NCBI GenBank assembly: GCA_965206655.1
Contig: CBDBKC010000038.1
Location: 434,001-498,000 of the forward strand
DNA length: 64,000 bases
Direction of reading: 5' to 3'
From: JAPPLB01 sp965206655
Lineage (GTDB): Bacteria > Acidobacteriota > Terriglobia > Bryobacterales > UBA6623
Below, piece after piece: positions 46,009 through 54,769 of this stretch. Position 1 is the stretch's first letter; the number at the start of each line of letters is the position of its first letter. Position numbers and translations under genes: made by a program. A model generated the notes under the pieces. The model worked only from the letters and a program-made list of their open reading frames with translations. It had not been told where the DNA came from and made no database searches.

Positions 46009-46147
46009 GGTGAGCCGAAGAGGGTTTCTTTCCCAAATGGGCCTAGCCTGGTTGCCGGCTGCTCTTCAGGGGGCGCCAGAGTTGCGCTGCGATGTGGCGG
46101 TCATTGGCGCCGGCACGGGCGGTTGCGCCACGCGGAAATCGCAATGA
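46009..46147 (+). pseudogene. N-terminal fragment of a Tat-exported FAD-dependent oxidoreductase
   Basis: From GTG 46009 the frame reads SRRGFLSQMGLAWLPAALQG (Tat signal), then LRCDVAVIGAGTGGCA, the dinucleotide-binding GxGxxG start of FAD oxidoreductases. It breaks off into TRKSQ and a stop after about 45 codons. The following 85 bases, in another frame, read like a possible C-terminal end (FQSVLRGQGIELEWRRV). Most of the gene seems deleted. Confidence 0.6.
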
Positions 46148-46243
46148 TGAGAAGCGGCCTCGCGGGTTTCAGTCCGTGCTGCGGGGGCAAGGAATCGAGT
46201 TGGAATGGCGTCGGGTTACCCCGCGGTAACACAGCGCAGTAGT

Positions 46244-46270
46244 GACGGACACTCGTGTCTGTCCTTGCTT
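46244..46270 (+). terminator. Terminator-like hairpin
   Basis: Stem GACGGACAC / GTGTCTGTC (one G-T pair) with a 2-nt loop, followed by CTTGCTTTT. It lies behind the truncated FAD gene and 50 nt from the 3' end of the group II intron. Confidence 0.5.
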
Positions 46271-46322
46271 TTCCCTATACGGGAAGGCGAGTCCACAATG
46301 GTTCCATCAAAGATCCGATCGG

Positions 46323-48199
46323 GTCGGGTGACGGGGATTGAGGCCCCGCCACCTCCCACACCACCGGACATACGGTTTTCCGTATCCGGCGGTTGAACCC
46401 AGCGGCCTTACGTTCGCGCCGCAAGATCCGATGGCATCACAAACCCGTAGCGCCGCAACGTTGCATTCGATAACGCTGTCTGCAACAGTCCGTTCGCCGC
46501 TATGCGCCAAGCGCCGCGACGTGCCGGAACCAGTTTCAACAACCGTTCCCCAATGCCCAACCGACGTAAAGCCCGCCGGCGTCCCGTTGCGCCATGCCAG
46601 CGCAGCCAGAAACATTTCCGTATGTGCCGCCGCACCCATCCTTCCAGTAGGAAAATCGCACGCCGTCGCTCCGCCAACCGGTAGTATCCCCACCAGCCGC
46701 GAACGTACCGCCGCCACTCGTCGCGTAACTGCCGACTCGTGACCGAGCGGTTGCCGCACCAGATCTCCCGCACCTTCCGTTTGAATCGCTCGACACTTTC
46801 CGGCGCTGCTTCCACCTGCCCCTGGCGGTTCAGACGAAACCCCAGGAACTTCCGCTCCCACGGCCTCCCCGCCCCGCTCTTGGCCTCGTTCACTTTCAGT
46901 CGCAGATGCTTTTCGATCCAAGCCGTGATCCCCGCCAGCACACGCTTCGCCGCCGCTTCACTGCCCACATAGATGTTGCAGTCATCCGCGTACCGGCAGA
47001 ACCGTAGCCCACGTCTCTCCAGCTCCCGATCAAGCGCATCAAGGTAGATGTTCGCCAGCAACGGTGACAACGGCCCGCCTTGCGGCGTGCCCTCCGCGCT
47101 GCGCACCACCACCCCCTCCGTCAGCACTCCGGCCCGTAGATACCGGCCGATCAACCCCAGCACTCGCTTGTCGCGAATGACTTCCGCCACCCGCCGCATC
47201 AAAATGTCGTGATTGACCACGTCGAAGAACCGCGCGATGTCAATATCCACCACCCAGTCCTTGCCCTCGCGAACGTATCCTTGCGCCGCTCGTACCGCAT
47301 CGTGCGCACTCCGCCCCGGCCGGAACCCGTAGCTCGGACTCGCTAAACCGCGGATCGAAGATCGGCTGCAGAACTTGCAGCAACGCTTGCTGCACCAGCC
47401 GATCTATTACCGTCGGTATCCCAAGCTGTCGCTTCCCCCCGCTCGGCTTCGGTATCTCTACCCGCCTTACGGGACTCGGCGTCCAACGCCCGGACACGAG
47501 TTTCGCTCGAATCTCCGTGCCGTGACGGCGAAAGTGAGGTTCGAGTTCTTCGGTCGTCATCTTGTCGATCCCCGCCGCGCCCCGCTTGCGTTTCACCGCC
47601 CGCAGAGCCCGTTCGAGGTTCTCCTCTCCGACCACCTGTTCCATCAGTTCTTCGTGCATTGCTTTCTTCGATGAGTCTCGCCGAACTTCGCCTCGTCGCC
47701 GCCGGAGGGAGGCCCATCCCGGTTCCACCGTTCCTGCCTGCCCCTGCTCCCCTTGCGTTCCCCCGATGGGGAAGGACCTTTCGGTCGGGACTCCGGACTT
47801 CTTTCGGCTCGGTTCGAGTCGCTCCTCTCGCTTTGCTCCTTGGTTCTTCGGCCCTTCGCTCCGGCGCTATTACCCGCCTTCCTCGCTACTACGGCCTCTG
47901 CTGACTTCTCCTCCGCTCTCACCGAGGAGATCTCCCCAGGTAAGGTGCTGAATCTTTCCCTTCACACCGCCCGGCTCTACCGCGCACGTCCTCGGATGGA
48001 CTTCGGGCTTCACGTTGGCTAGCACGCTTACCGCCCGTACACGGCCTCTCTGCCGATTCGTGTTCCTACGGTCAAAGGTTTGTTCCCCGCTTCCTTCAGC
48101 TTCACCTCGCGGCTACGCCTTGCGGTTCCCTACAGTTACCTCCATCAGTTCCCGGTCGGCTCCTTTCAGCCAACTAGATTCAGCCCATGCTGGGCACAC
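46323..48199 (-). mobile_element. Group II intron, bacterial class C type
   Basis: About 1877 bp on the minus strand. The 5' end is GTGTGCCCAGCATGGGCTG, a standard IIC start. About 540 nt of structured leader precede the intron-encoded protein. Domain V is recognisable at 46360-46394 (CCGGATACGG-AAAA-CCGTATGTCCGG), a short domain VI follows at 46331-46350, and the probable 3' end is CACCCGAC at 46323. A perfect 10-bp hairpin sits 3 nt upstream of the 5' end, the type of site that class C introns target. Confidence 0.88.
46408..47659 (-). pseudogene. ltrA: Group II intron reverse transcriptase/maturase, frameshifted
   Basis: Start ATG 47659. The first frame encodes the N-terminal RT region (AGIDKMTTEELEPH, RRVEIPKPSGGKRQLGIPTVIDRLVQQALLQVLQPIFDPRFSES) and then breaks. 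The second frame resumes exactly with SYGFRPGRSAHDAV and carries the rest: DIDIARFFDVVNHD, GTPQGGPLSPLLANIYL, the catalytic YADD in FCRYADDCNIYV, and the GIIM maturase domain to the stop at 46408. One extra base near 47335 explains the break. All RT motifs are otherwise intact, so it is either recently dead or a sequence error. Confidence 0.88.
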
Positions 48200-48202
48200 T
48201 AG

Positions 48203-48228
48203 CGCGGACCCCGCTTTTGGGGTCCGCG
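48203..48228. terminator. Perfect hairpin at the group II intron target
   Basis: CGCGGACCCC pairs with GGGGTCCGCG around a 6-nt loop. On the minus strand it ends 3 nt before the intron 5' end, matching the known preference of class C introns for terminator stems. Confidence 0.7.
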
Positions 48229-48323
48229 GCTTCGCCTTCAAAGACTCCGAACGTCGCCGGAGTGCGAAAACCGCACGGCAACAACCATTGCATACCTGCC
48301 GTGGATAGGCTACGCTGTCCTAA

Positions 48324-48351
48324 CCAGGGCGGCCAAAACAGAAATCCTGGC
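48324..48351. repeat. Repeat copy A, shared with 51811-51835
   Basis: Reads CCAGGG-CGG-CCAAAA-CA-GAAATCCTGGC. The copy at 51811 lacks the CGG and has TG for CA. It forms a short stem (CCAGG/CCTGG). Probably an insertion-sequence end or small interspersed repeat. Confidence 0.5.
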
Positions 48352-48415
48352 CGATAGAACCGCGGCCCTAGCGGACCAGCCTGGAAGTTATGACACCCCA
48401 AGGAGGATGAAAACC

Positions 48416-48769
48416 GTGAAACGGATTCTCATAACAGCCTGTACGTTGTTCTTCGCCCTATCGGCTCCACTCGCCGCCGAGAAGGTCGAAGGCTACCTGA
48501 TCGACAAGATGTGCTCAGCCTAGGTGCTCAAGGGGGGCGTCGATGCGGCCAAGGCGCACACCAAGGACTGCGCTCTGGCGCCCAATTGCAAGGGCAGCGG
48601 TTACGGCGTCGTCACCGCCGACGGCAGGTTCGTGAAGTTCGACGAAGGCGGTGACAGAATGGCGGTCAAGATGCTCGGATTCTCGGACGACAAGGACAAC
48701 ATCAAGGTAAGCGTGAACGGGGAGGTCAAGGGCGACTCAATCACGGTCGTAGCCCTCCAGCTCATCTAG
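48416..48769 (+). pseudogene. Small exported protein gene with an in-frame amber stop
   Basis: GTG 48416 (or ATG 48407) follows a strong AAGGAGG. The frame reads a signal peptide (ILITACTLFFALSAPLAA), EKVEGYLIDKMCSA, then TAG at 48521-48523, then continues open: VLKGGVDAAKAHTKDCALAPNCKGSGYGVVTADGRFVKF..VSVNGEVKGDSITVVALQLI. Related small secreted proteins read CSAK at this spot, so a single AAG to TAG change would explain it. Without readthrough only about 35 residues are made. Function of the family unknown. Confidence 0.8.
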
Positions 48770-49481
48770 CCGCGCTGCGATTTAGGAAGGCGAACGGCCG
48801 GCGACGCCGCGCCCTCTGAGCCCCGAGCGCCAGTGAGGGGTTGGGCCTCGGTAGAGTTGGTCATGGCGATCAAACCACGCCGCATCGTCTGCGGCCCGGA
48901 ATCAAACTCAGCGAATAGGCAAAGCAACCATCGATAACTCATCGAAACCGGGCCACCGCCATCATAGCGAATCCAGTGACTCAACACCGGCCGCAAGACT
49001 CTATATTTCAACAAGTGGGGTATCCACTTCATTCAGGTACACCCTATGGGTTGTGGCCTCGCGGCTCCGGAACAGGAATGTGAGATTACGAGAATCGTGC
49101 GAGTGGCCGCCAAGCCGACCCACACGCGAATTCATTGCGGTGGCAGCCTTCGGGCGGCAACTCCGAGAATCGGACGCGCTACGCAGCCCCACGCCGCGCC
49201 AGAGCAGTAACCTCGGGATTCGCTTCTTGGTAGATGCTTTCGCGCGACCACAACATCTTGTGGCTGCCTGAGTCAAATGGATACCCCACTTTCAACAATT
49301 TACGCCAAAGAAACAAGTCTCTGGACCGCCGGCGGAAACCATACGCATGCATGTACGGAACCCACTTGCACTTGTAATCAATGGTTTGACTACAGAGTCG
49401 GCTCGTCGTCCGTTCAAACCGAGGCTCGCCAGGTTTCACCCACCAGATGATTTTACGGTTCGTGTGAGATGAGGTAGGCAA
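48766..49481 (-). pseudogene. Unknown reading frame interrupted by a miniature IS1595 element
   Basis: From ATG 49481, overlapping the sulfatase-like stop at 49453 by 29 nt, the frame reads KIIWWVKPGEPRFERTTS..YKCKWVPYMHAYGFRRRSRDLFLWRKLLK and meets the element at 49298/49290. If the element and one TTCAACAA copy are removed, the frame stays open (YRVLRPVLSHWIRYDGG..) to a TAG at 48766, about 147 codons in all. No family recognised. The restored frame is the main evidence that it was a gene. Confidence 0.4.
49015..49290. mobile_element. Miniature non-autonomous IS1595-derived element (MITE-like)
   Basis: 276 bp without a transposase. Both ends match those of the full IS at 993-2027: GTGGGGTATCCACTTCATTC on the left and, in reverse complement, AGTGGGGTATCCATTTGACT on the right. 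It is flanked by an exact 8-bp duplication TTCAACAA (49007-49014 and 49291-49298). The interior shows no similarity to the transposase that I can detect. Confidence 0.85.
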
Positions 49482-50220
49482 GAAAGGGAGCGAGAGCTTC
49501 TCCGGATAGCTGTCGGCCGCCTCTCAACTCGACGAAGTCTCCGTTCGGAACTTGGGGCTTCTTGCCAAGATAGCCCATGGCGCCGGCCACCAATGTCAGC
49601 AAGCCTGCCGGCTCCTCAACGATCCTTCCCGCCGCCGATCCAGGTGGTTTCACCGCGAAAAGGACGGAGTGCGCCTCAAGAATCGTTCGTTGCATCGAGG
49701 GGTCCATGATGTTTCCTAGGATCCGACTGCCGTGGTCCCCCTGAACGATGACGAGCATGGAGTCGAGGAGGCCCGCATCAGACAGGCTTCCGAACAACTC
49801 CTCCAGTCTGTGGTTTAGATACATCACCTGCGTGGCGTAGCGGTGGTGGGCGGCAATGTAGTCCCGTCTCCCGAACTCGGCAACGTCCAGATTCGCCCCC
49901 CAATCCGTGACGGGACGTACGGAACCGTCGACCTCGTACACGTAGGGGTCATGGGGCATCAGGAAATGACCCAGATGGACAATCGAATCGGCTCCCTTCA
50001 GCGCCTCAGTTGCCAACATGTTCCAGGGTGCGGCGAAGGAGAAGGGCGTCAGCAAGACCCCGTGGTACCGAGGCCATAATCGAAACGTTACAGCGTGCAG
50101 ACCACCGAAACTCCACCTTGCCTGGCTCGTGGCGATCATAAGAGAACGGTCATGCCACAGCATCTTGGCCCGGATTCCCACTTTAGTTTCGATTCTGCTA
50201 ACCATCGGGTGGCCTCGGAC
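49453..50220 (-). pseudogene. C-terminal half of a split sulfatase/alkaline-phosphatase-superfamily membrane protein
   Basis: The frame opens about 50256, outside recognisable gene sequence, and becomes sulfatase-like at GHPMVSRIETKVGIRAKMLWHDRSLMI. It contains IVHLGHFLMPHDPYVYE and QGDHGSRI (metal-binding DH of the alkaline-phosphatase superfamily), ending LAYLISHEP. Its N-terminal half lies at 51837-52704 on the same strand, separated by the IS1380 element. The exact junction is not resolved. Confidence 0.7.
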
Positions 50221-50275
50221 GCCTTTATTTATGCGGGTTGGAAAGCACTCAAGGCGCTGAGGAGATCAACACCCA

Positions 50276-51607
50276 ATGGGTGAAAAAGAAAACAAACCGT
50301 TCCAGCTAAGCTTCAACGGCTTATTGAAAGTCGATTTCCAAGGATCGCGTGTCACTTCCGACGGCGGGCTGATCCTGGTCCGCGAGCTGGACGAGCGACT
50401 CGGACTCGGGAAGCTGATCGACGAACACCTCAGTGACCCACGGCAAGGCTTGAACAAGAAGTTCCCGCTGGCCGATCTGCTGCGGCAGTCAGTCTACTCT
50501 CGGCTGGCAGGCTACGAGGACCTCAATGACGCCGTCCGAGTGTCGGCTGACCCGACGTTTCGCTTGATCGGCTCGAAGAGGAACTGGGATCGCGGCGGGG
50601 CACTGACCTCGCGACTGCAGAGCTTCGAGACGGAGATGCTGGCGAGCGAGGAGAACTTGCTGGGGCTGATGGCTGTGAACCGCGAGCTGGTGGCGCAAGC
50701 CGAGACGCAAGACGACTCCGAGCGCGTCGTGCTCGACATGGATTCGACCGAAAGCCCTGTCCACGGCCAGCAAGAGGGCAGCGCCTACAACGGCCATTTC
50801 GAGTCGGTCTGCTACCACCCGCTGTTGTTGTTCAACCAGCATGGGGATTGCCTGGCGGCGAAGCTGCGTCCAGGCAACGTGCACAGCGCTGAGGACTGGA
50901 AGGAGTTGCTGCTGCCCGAGATCAAGCGCCAACAGGCTGTGGGCAAACAGGTCACCTTCCGGGGCGATGCGGCCTTTGCCAAGCCGGAGATTTATGAGTT
51001 TTCGGAGGAACGCGGAGTGCAGTACGCCATTCGCATTCCGGCCAACAAGAGCTTGGAATTGGCGATCGAAGACATCTTGTTTCGCCCGCCGGGCAGGCCG
51101 GGTCGCAAGCCCTTGGTGCGCTACAAGAGCTTCCGCTATCAGGCGGAGAGTTGGTCCAAGCCGCGACGCATCGTGGTCAAGGTCGAGCATCATCTCGGTG
51201 AGCTGTTCCCGCGGGTCGGATTTATCGTGACCAACATGAGCTTGCCAAGCCGGTCGGTGGTGCGCTTCTACAACAAGCGCGGCACGGCCGAGCAATGGAT
51301 TAAAGAAGGCAAACAGGCCACGCACTGGACGCGGCTTTCGTGCCATCGCTTTCGGGCCAACGAAGTGCGACTGCAACTCAGCGTGCTGGCCTACAACCTG
51401 GGCAACTTGTGGCGGCGGCTCGGACTGCCGAACAGGATCAAGAGTTGGTCGCTCACGAGCTTGCAGCAGCGGCTGATGAAGACCGGCGGCCGGCTGGTCA
51501 AGCACGCGCGCTACTACTGGTTGCTGCTGGCCGAGGGGCATCTGAACCGGCGGCTGTTCGGTGACATGCTGCACAGGATCTGGGCGCTGCCGCTGCCGAG
51601 CGGGTAG
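50276..51607 (+). CDS. IS1380-family transposase
   Basis: 443 residues, normal length. N-terminus LDERLGLGKLIDEHLSDPRQ; DDE-type catalytic segments VVLDMDSTESPVHG, FRGDAAFAKPEIYEF and YNKRGTAEQWIKEGKQAT (the Y(2)-R-E-K box); C-terminus LRIWALPLPSG-like end. All catalytic residues present, so it is potentially active. Start ATG 50276 follows AGGAG about 14 nt upstream. Confidence 0.92.
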   Translation: MGEKENKPFQLSFNGLLKVDFQGSRVTSDGGLILVRELDERLGLGKLIDEHLSDPRQGLNKKFPLADLLRQSVYSRLAGYEDLNDAVRVSADPTFRLIGSKRNWDRGGALTSRLQSFETEMLASEENLLGLMAVNRELVAQAETQDDSERVVLDMDSTESPVHGQQEGSAYNGHFESVCYHPLLLFNQHGDCLAAKLRPGNVHSAEDWKELLLPEIKRQQAVGKQVTFRGDAAFAKPEIYEFSEERGVQYAIRIPANKSLELAIEDILFRPPGRPGRKPLVRYKSFRYQAESWSKPRRIVVKVEHHLGELFPRVGFIVTNMSLPSRSVVRFYNKRGTAEQWIKEGKQATHWTRLSCHRFRANEVRLQLSVLAYNLGNLWRRLGLPNRIKSWSLTSLQQRLMKTGGRLVKHARYYWLLLAEGHLNRRLFGDMLHRIWALPLPSG

Positions 51608-51810
51608 CGTTACCTGGACGAGGATCAACAGTTTTTAGCTCCGAAAAGGCTTCGCAGGGAGCAGTGTCGGCCGGTGTGCCGTTCAGCCCGCTCCATCAAC
51701 GTCTGTGAGCGGACGGACGGGCTTTGGGGCCTGCCGCCGGAGGTGATGTGCAGGGTTCAGCGCGGAAAGACGTGGTCTTCGGGGCAGCGCGGGTGTATAC
51801 TTTCACCGTG

Positions 51811-51835
51811 CCAGGGCCAAAATGGAAATCCTGGC
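51811..51835. repeat. Repeat copy B, shared with 48324-48351
   Basis: Reads CCAGGG-CCAAAA-TG-GAAATCCTGGC, the same orientation as copy A. It lies at the point where the sulfatase-like reading frame loses its expected sequence. Confidence 0.5.
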
Positions 51836-51836
51836 T

Positions 51837-52704
51837 TGGAGCTCTTGAGGTTTCCGATGCTATTGGCGGGGTACTCGACGCACTGGTTCATGTGCCTGGG
51901 CTTTCCACAGAGGTCAAACACCTCACTGTGGTAAGCGTTCAGCCGATAGCGGTCGCTGGCAAGTAAGCCGAAGAGTGCGCTTGTCTTAGGGCTGATCTCG
52001 GAGGGGGCCGGACCGAGTCGATCCAGAGCCAGGAGGCTGGATAGCGTATTTTGCGTCGATGAATAGTTGCTGTAGGCATTCTCATAGATAGTGAAGTTGT
52101 ATTTCAGGAAGGTGTCTCGGATGGATTGTGCGGCCAGGGCGGACGACTCGAAATCTCTAGGAAATCCGGAGAGCCCCATATAGGAGTCGAGTATGAGATA
52201 CAAGACCGCTCGTGGGCGCTGAGCACTACCTGCTGACTCCATGGCCGGCGAAGTCTCAAAGCTACGCTGGCGGAGCTTCCTCGGCGAGATCAAACCTTCG
52301 ACTACACCTGTCGAGAAAACCGCTAGCTGGAAGACGATGAGAACCCGGTAGAAGTTGTCCCGGAGAACATAGCGTAGCGTGATGAACACGGCAGCCAGTA
52401 CGAAAGCCGGCCATCGCATCCGAACGAGTTCGAAGATCGGGACCGCATGCTGGAATCGGGGTGCGTGGGCGACTACAAGCACCAGGATGACGCAGAAATC
52501 GAAGAGCCAAACCCTCCGGCTGATTCCCGCCATCAACGTGCTTAGCAGGAGGGCGACCCCAACTACTACTACGACCTCGACCCTGGGAAGAAGGTAATCG
52601 TTCTGCAATAGGAAATCTACAACTGGCAGAACCAGTACGGCTGCCAGAACACTGAATCGGCCCGCCCAGGAGCCCAGGTTTAGAGAAACGTACGGGTGGC
52701 GCAC
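51837..52704 (-). pseudogene. N-terminal half of a split sulfatase-like membrane protein
   Basis: GTG 52704 is taken as start: AAGGA lies 7 nt upstream and the protein opens RHPYVSLNLGSWAGRF. Four or five membrane helices follow (FSVLAAVLVLPVVDFLL, VVVVVGVALLLSTLMAG, VWLFDFCVILVLVVAH), then the start of the catalytic domain AVLYLILDSYMGLSGFP (metal Asp) and NAYSNYSSTQNTLSSLL (nucleophile Thr/Ser region), up to NSIGNLKSSK. The frame then enters foreign sequence and stops at 51757. The whole resembles lipoteichoic-acid-synthase-like phosphotransferases; the split makes it non-functional. Confidence 0.72.
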
Positions 52705-52965
52705 CAAGATTTCCTTTTTTGGCCGTCCTAACAGCGTGCAGCCTAGCGCATCCCCGGCTGTTGCGCAACGTTGTCCCTCCTCTATGTCGTAGCCCAATAG
52801 AAATGTCCCCTTGTTCGTCAGAGGGAATCGGGTTCGTCGTGGCTGTGGGAATGTGGGAATCGCGAAGCGATTTCCAAGGACGGTGGAAAGAGTGGGAAAC
52901 CCCAACAAGGACCTTCCTGCTTTCTCGCTCCATCACCAGGGTTTTCCACGCTTTCCATCCGGCCG

Positions 52966-54267
52966 TCATTTCCACAGCCCCTCCCGCGGCAGCGCCGATT
53001 TTCCCGCCACCCGTTTTTCCACAGCCGGATAGCGCCGCCAAGGGTGGTCCGCTGCCGGGGTGTGTCCCGCGGTGACGCGCTGTTGAGTCCCGACAGCAGC
53101 AGCAGCTTTCTCGGTCTGCCAGGGCTTGGCGATCTCCGCGAACTGAATCTCATCGTCCGCGTGCATCACCCGTAGCGCGCCGTCCCGGGCCTGCTCGACC
53201 CGCAGGCGCGTTCCTGGCGCCACACCTTGCCGACGCGTCGGCTGTAACTGCAAGAACCGATTCTGATAACGCACAACCCAGTCGTTGCTCACCACTCGCT
53301 CGTGCTCCAAACAGAAAACCCAGTTCAGGTCCAGGCGTTTCGGTAAGCGGCGGTGAAAGTCCGCTCCCGCCGTCGGCTCGCAGGCAAACTTGGCGTTGTG
53401 CTCGGCCAAGTACTGCTCGTCCAGATAGCGGTTCGCCGCCGCGTAATCGGCAATGCCTTCCAGGCGCATCTTCTTGATCAGGCGGTCTTGATGCGTGCCG
53501 TGATGACGCTCGACGCGGCCCTTGGCTTGGGGCGACGAGGCCGGGATGATCCGGATGCCCAGCTTGCGGCACATGCGCCCGAATTGTGTTTCCGGCTCGA
53601 TCCCTTCGATCGTTTCGCGTGATGTCGACCGCCTTTGATAGACGCTCTTCCAATCGCAGTAGAGCGCCTTGGGAATGCCGTGTTGACGCACCCAGGCTTC
53701 GAGTAGATCGGCCGCGGCCCAAGTCGTTTCCTCGCTCGAAAAGCGGCACAGCCCCCGACCTGTCGCATCGTCGACAAAGTTCATCAGACAGCCCTTGGGT
53801 CCGCGGCCTTCCAGCCAGTCGTGGTGCGAACCGTCGAGTTGAATCAAGGCTCCGAAATGAGCACGGCGTTGGCGCCGGCTCCGGTGCGGTTTTCGCTTGC
53901 GGCGGCGGCTCCACAGGCCTGCGGTCAGCATCCAGCGCCGCAGCGTTTCGCGCGGCACTGCGATGCCGTGATCCGCCGCCAGATGTTCCGACGCCAGCGT
54001 CGGCCCAAAGCGCTCGTGCAGCCCGCCGGAGTAGTGTTCCCGAACCACTCGCAGCGCTTGCTCACGCCGCTCGGTATCGATCCGGTTCGAAGCCCGCCCG
54101 ACATTGCCGTGGACCAGTGCCTTCGCTCCTCCGGCGCGATAGCGCCGCAGCAAGCGCTTCGCTTGCCGATAGCTCACCTCCAGCAGCTCCGCCGCTTCGT
54201 TCAGCTTCAACTCCCCTCGCTTGACGCGGCTCAATACTTCACCCCGCCTGAGTTCCTTCCCGCTCAT
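52966..54267 (-). CDS. ISNCY-family transposase (integrase core)
   Basis: 433 residues from ATG 54267 (AAGGAC upstream). An N-terminal helix-turn-helix (RGELKLNEAAELLEVSYRQAKRLLRRY) is followed by the rve core: LIQLDGSHHDWLEGRG (first Asp), CDWKSVYQ (second Asp), and SSPQAKGRVERHHGTHQDRL (Glu). A C-terminal barrel region has VVRYQNRFLQLQP. All catalytic residues are present. It is oriented towards the split sulfatase gene. Confidence 0.9.
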   Translation of the reverse strand: MSGKELRRGEVLSRVKRGELKLNEAAELLEVSYRQAKRLLRRYRAGGAKALVHGNVGRASNRIDTERREQALRVVREHYSGGLHERFGPTLASEHLAADHGIAVPRETLRRWMLTAGLWSRRRKRKPHRSRRQRRAHFGALIQLDGSHHDWLEGRGPKGCLMNFVDDATGRGLCRFSSEETTWAAADLLEAWVRQHGIPKALYCDWKSVYQRRSTSRETIEGIEPETQFGRMCRKLGIRIIPASSPQAKGRVERHHGTHQDRLIKKMRLEGIADYAAANRYLDEQYLAEHNAKFACEPTAGADFHRRLPKRLDLNWVFCLEHERVVSNDWVVRYQNRFLQLQPTRRQGVAPGTRLRVEQARDGALRVMHADDEIQFAEIAKPWQTEKAAAAVGTQQRVTAGHTPAADHPWRRYPAVEKRVAGKSALPREGLWK

Positions 54268-54415
54268 CTTTGTCCTTCCCAATCTCGGCTCCTCCTCGGA
54301 GCCCCAGATTAGGGGACATTTCTATTGGGCGCTTAGGGGGACATTATGGAGTGCGGACGGAAAATGAGACCAGTAGAGGAGGGACAGCGTACCATCGAAT
54401 GGAGAGGAGGATGAG

Positions 54416-54769
54416 ATGTCCCAGAGGAGATTCACGAAGGAGTTCAAGGTGGCAGCGGCGCAACGGCTGCTGGGAGGCGAGTCAGGGTCGGCGCTGGCGC
54501 GGGAGCTGGATGTCAAGCGCGCCAAGCTCTACGACTGGGCCGCACAGCTGGAGCGCTACGGCGGCGAGGCGTTTCCCGGCTCGGGGCGGCGGCCCGGTGC
54601 TGAACCACGCGTCGCACGCGGCCGCGAAGACGAAGCCCGCGTCGCGGCGCTGGAACGCAAGATCGGCCAACAAGCCCTCGAGATCGATTTTTTGCAGCAA
54701 GCCTTGCGACGTGTCGAAGATCTACGCCACAAAACACTCGTCAGTGGCGGCGGCGGATCGGCGAACTGA
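54416..54769 (+). CDS. IS3-family transposase OrfA
   Basis: 117 residues: helix-turn-helix RRFTKEFKVAAAQRLLGGESGSALARELDVKRAKLYDW, then a leucine-zipper-like coiled coil (AALERKIGQQALEIDFLQQALRRVE). GGAGAGGAGG just upstream is a strong ribosome binding site. OrfB is in the -1 frame, so an OrfAB fusion by -1 frameshifting near the end of OrfA (A-rich CACAAAACAC at about 54728) is expected. Confidence 0.9.
   Translation: MSQRRFTKEFKVAAAQRLLGGESGSALARELDVKRAKLYDWAAQLERYGGEAFPGSGRRPGAEPRVARGREDEARVAALERKIGQQALEIDFLQQALRRVEDLRHKTLVSGGGGSAN

Larger units (their letters stand above)
50221..51836 (+). mobile_element. IS1380-family insertion (boundaries approximate)
   Basis: Carries one IS1380 transposase and splits a sulfatase-like gene. 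The two gene halves bracket about 1.6 kb, the usual size for this family, but I could not find convincing terminal repeats or a target duplication, so both ends are estimates. The right end coincides with a short repeat (51811-51835) also found at 48324-48351, so an older insertion may also be present there. Confidence 0.6.

Noticed and set aside
45602..46036. Minus-strand frame of 144 codons
   Set aside because: Low-complexity Pro/Ser/Arg composition and antisense to a better plus-strand candidate.
47240..48308. Several plus- and minus-strand frames in the group II intron leader
   Set aside because: This stretch is structured intron RNA; the frames lack motifs and conflict with the intron model.
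50489..51628. 379-codon minus-strand frame over the IS1380 transposase
   Set aside because: Antisense shadow of a complete transposase; no start context or motif.
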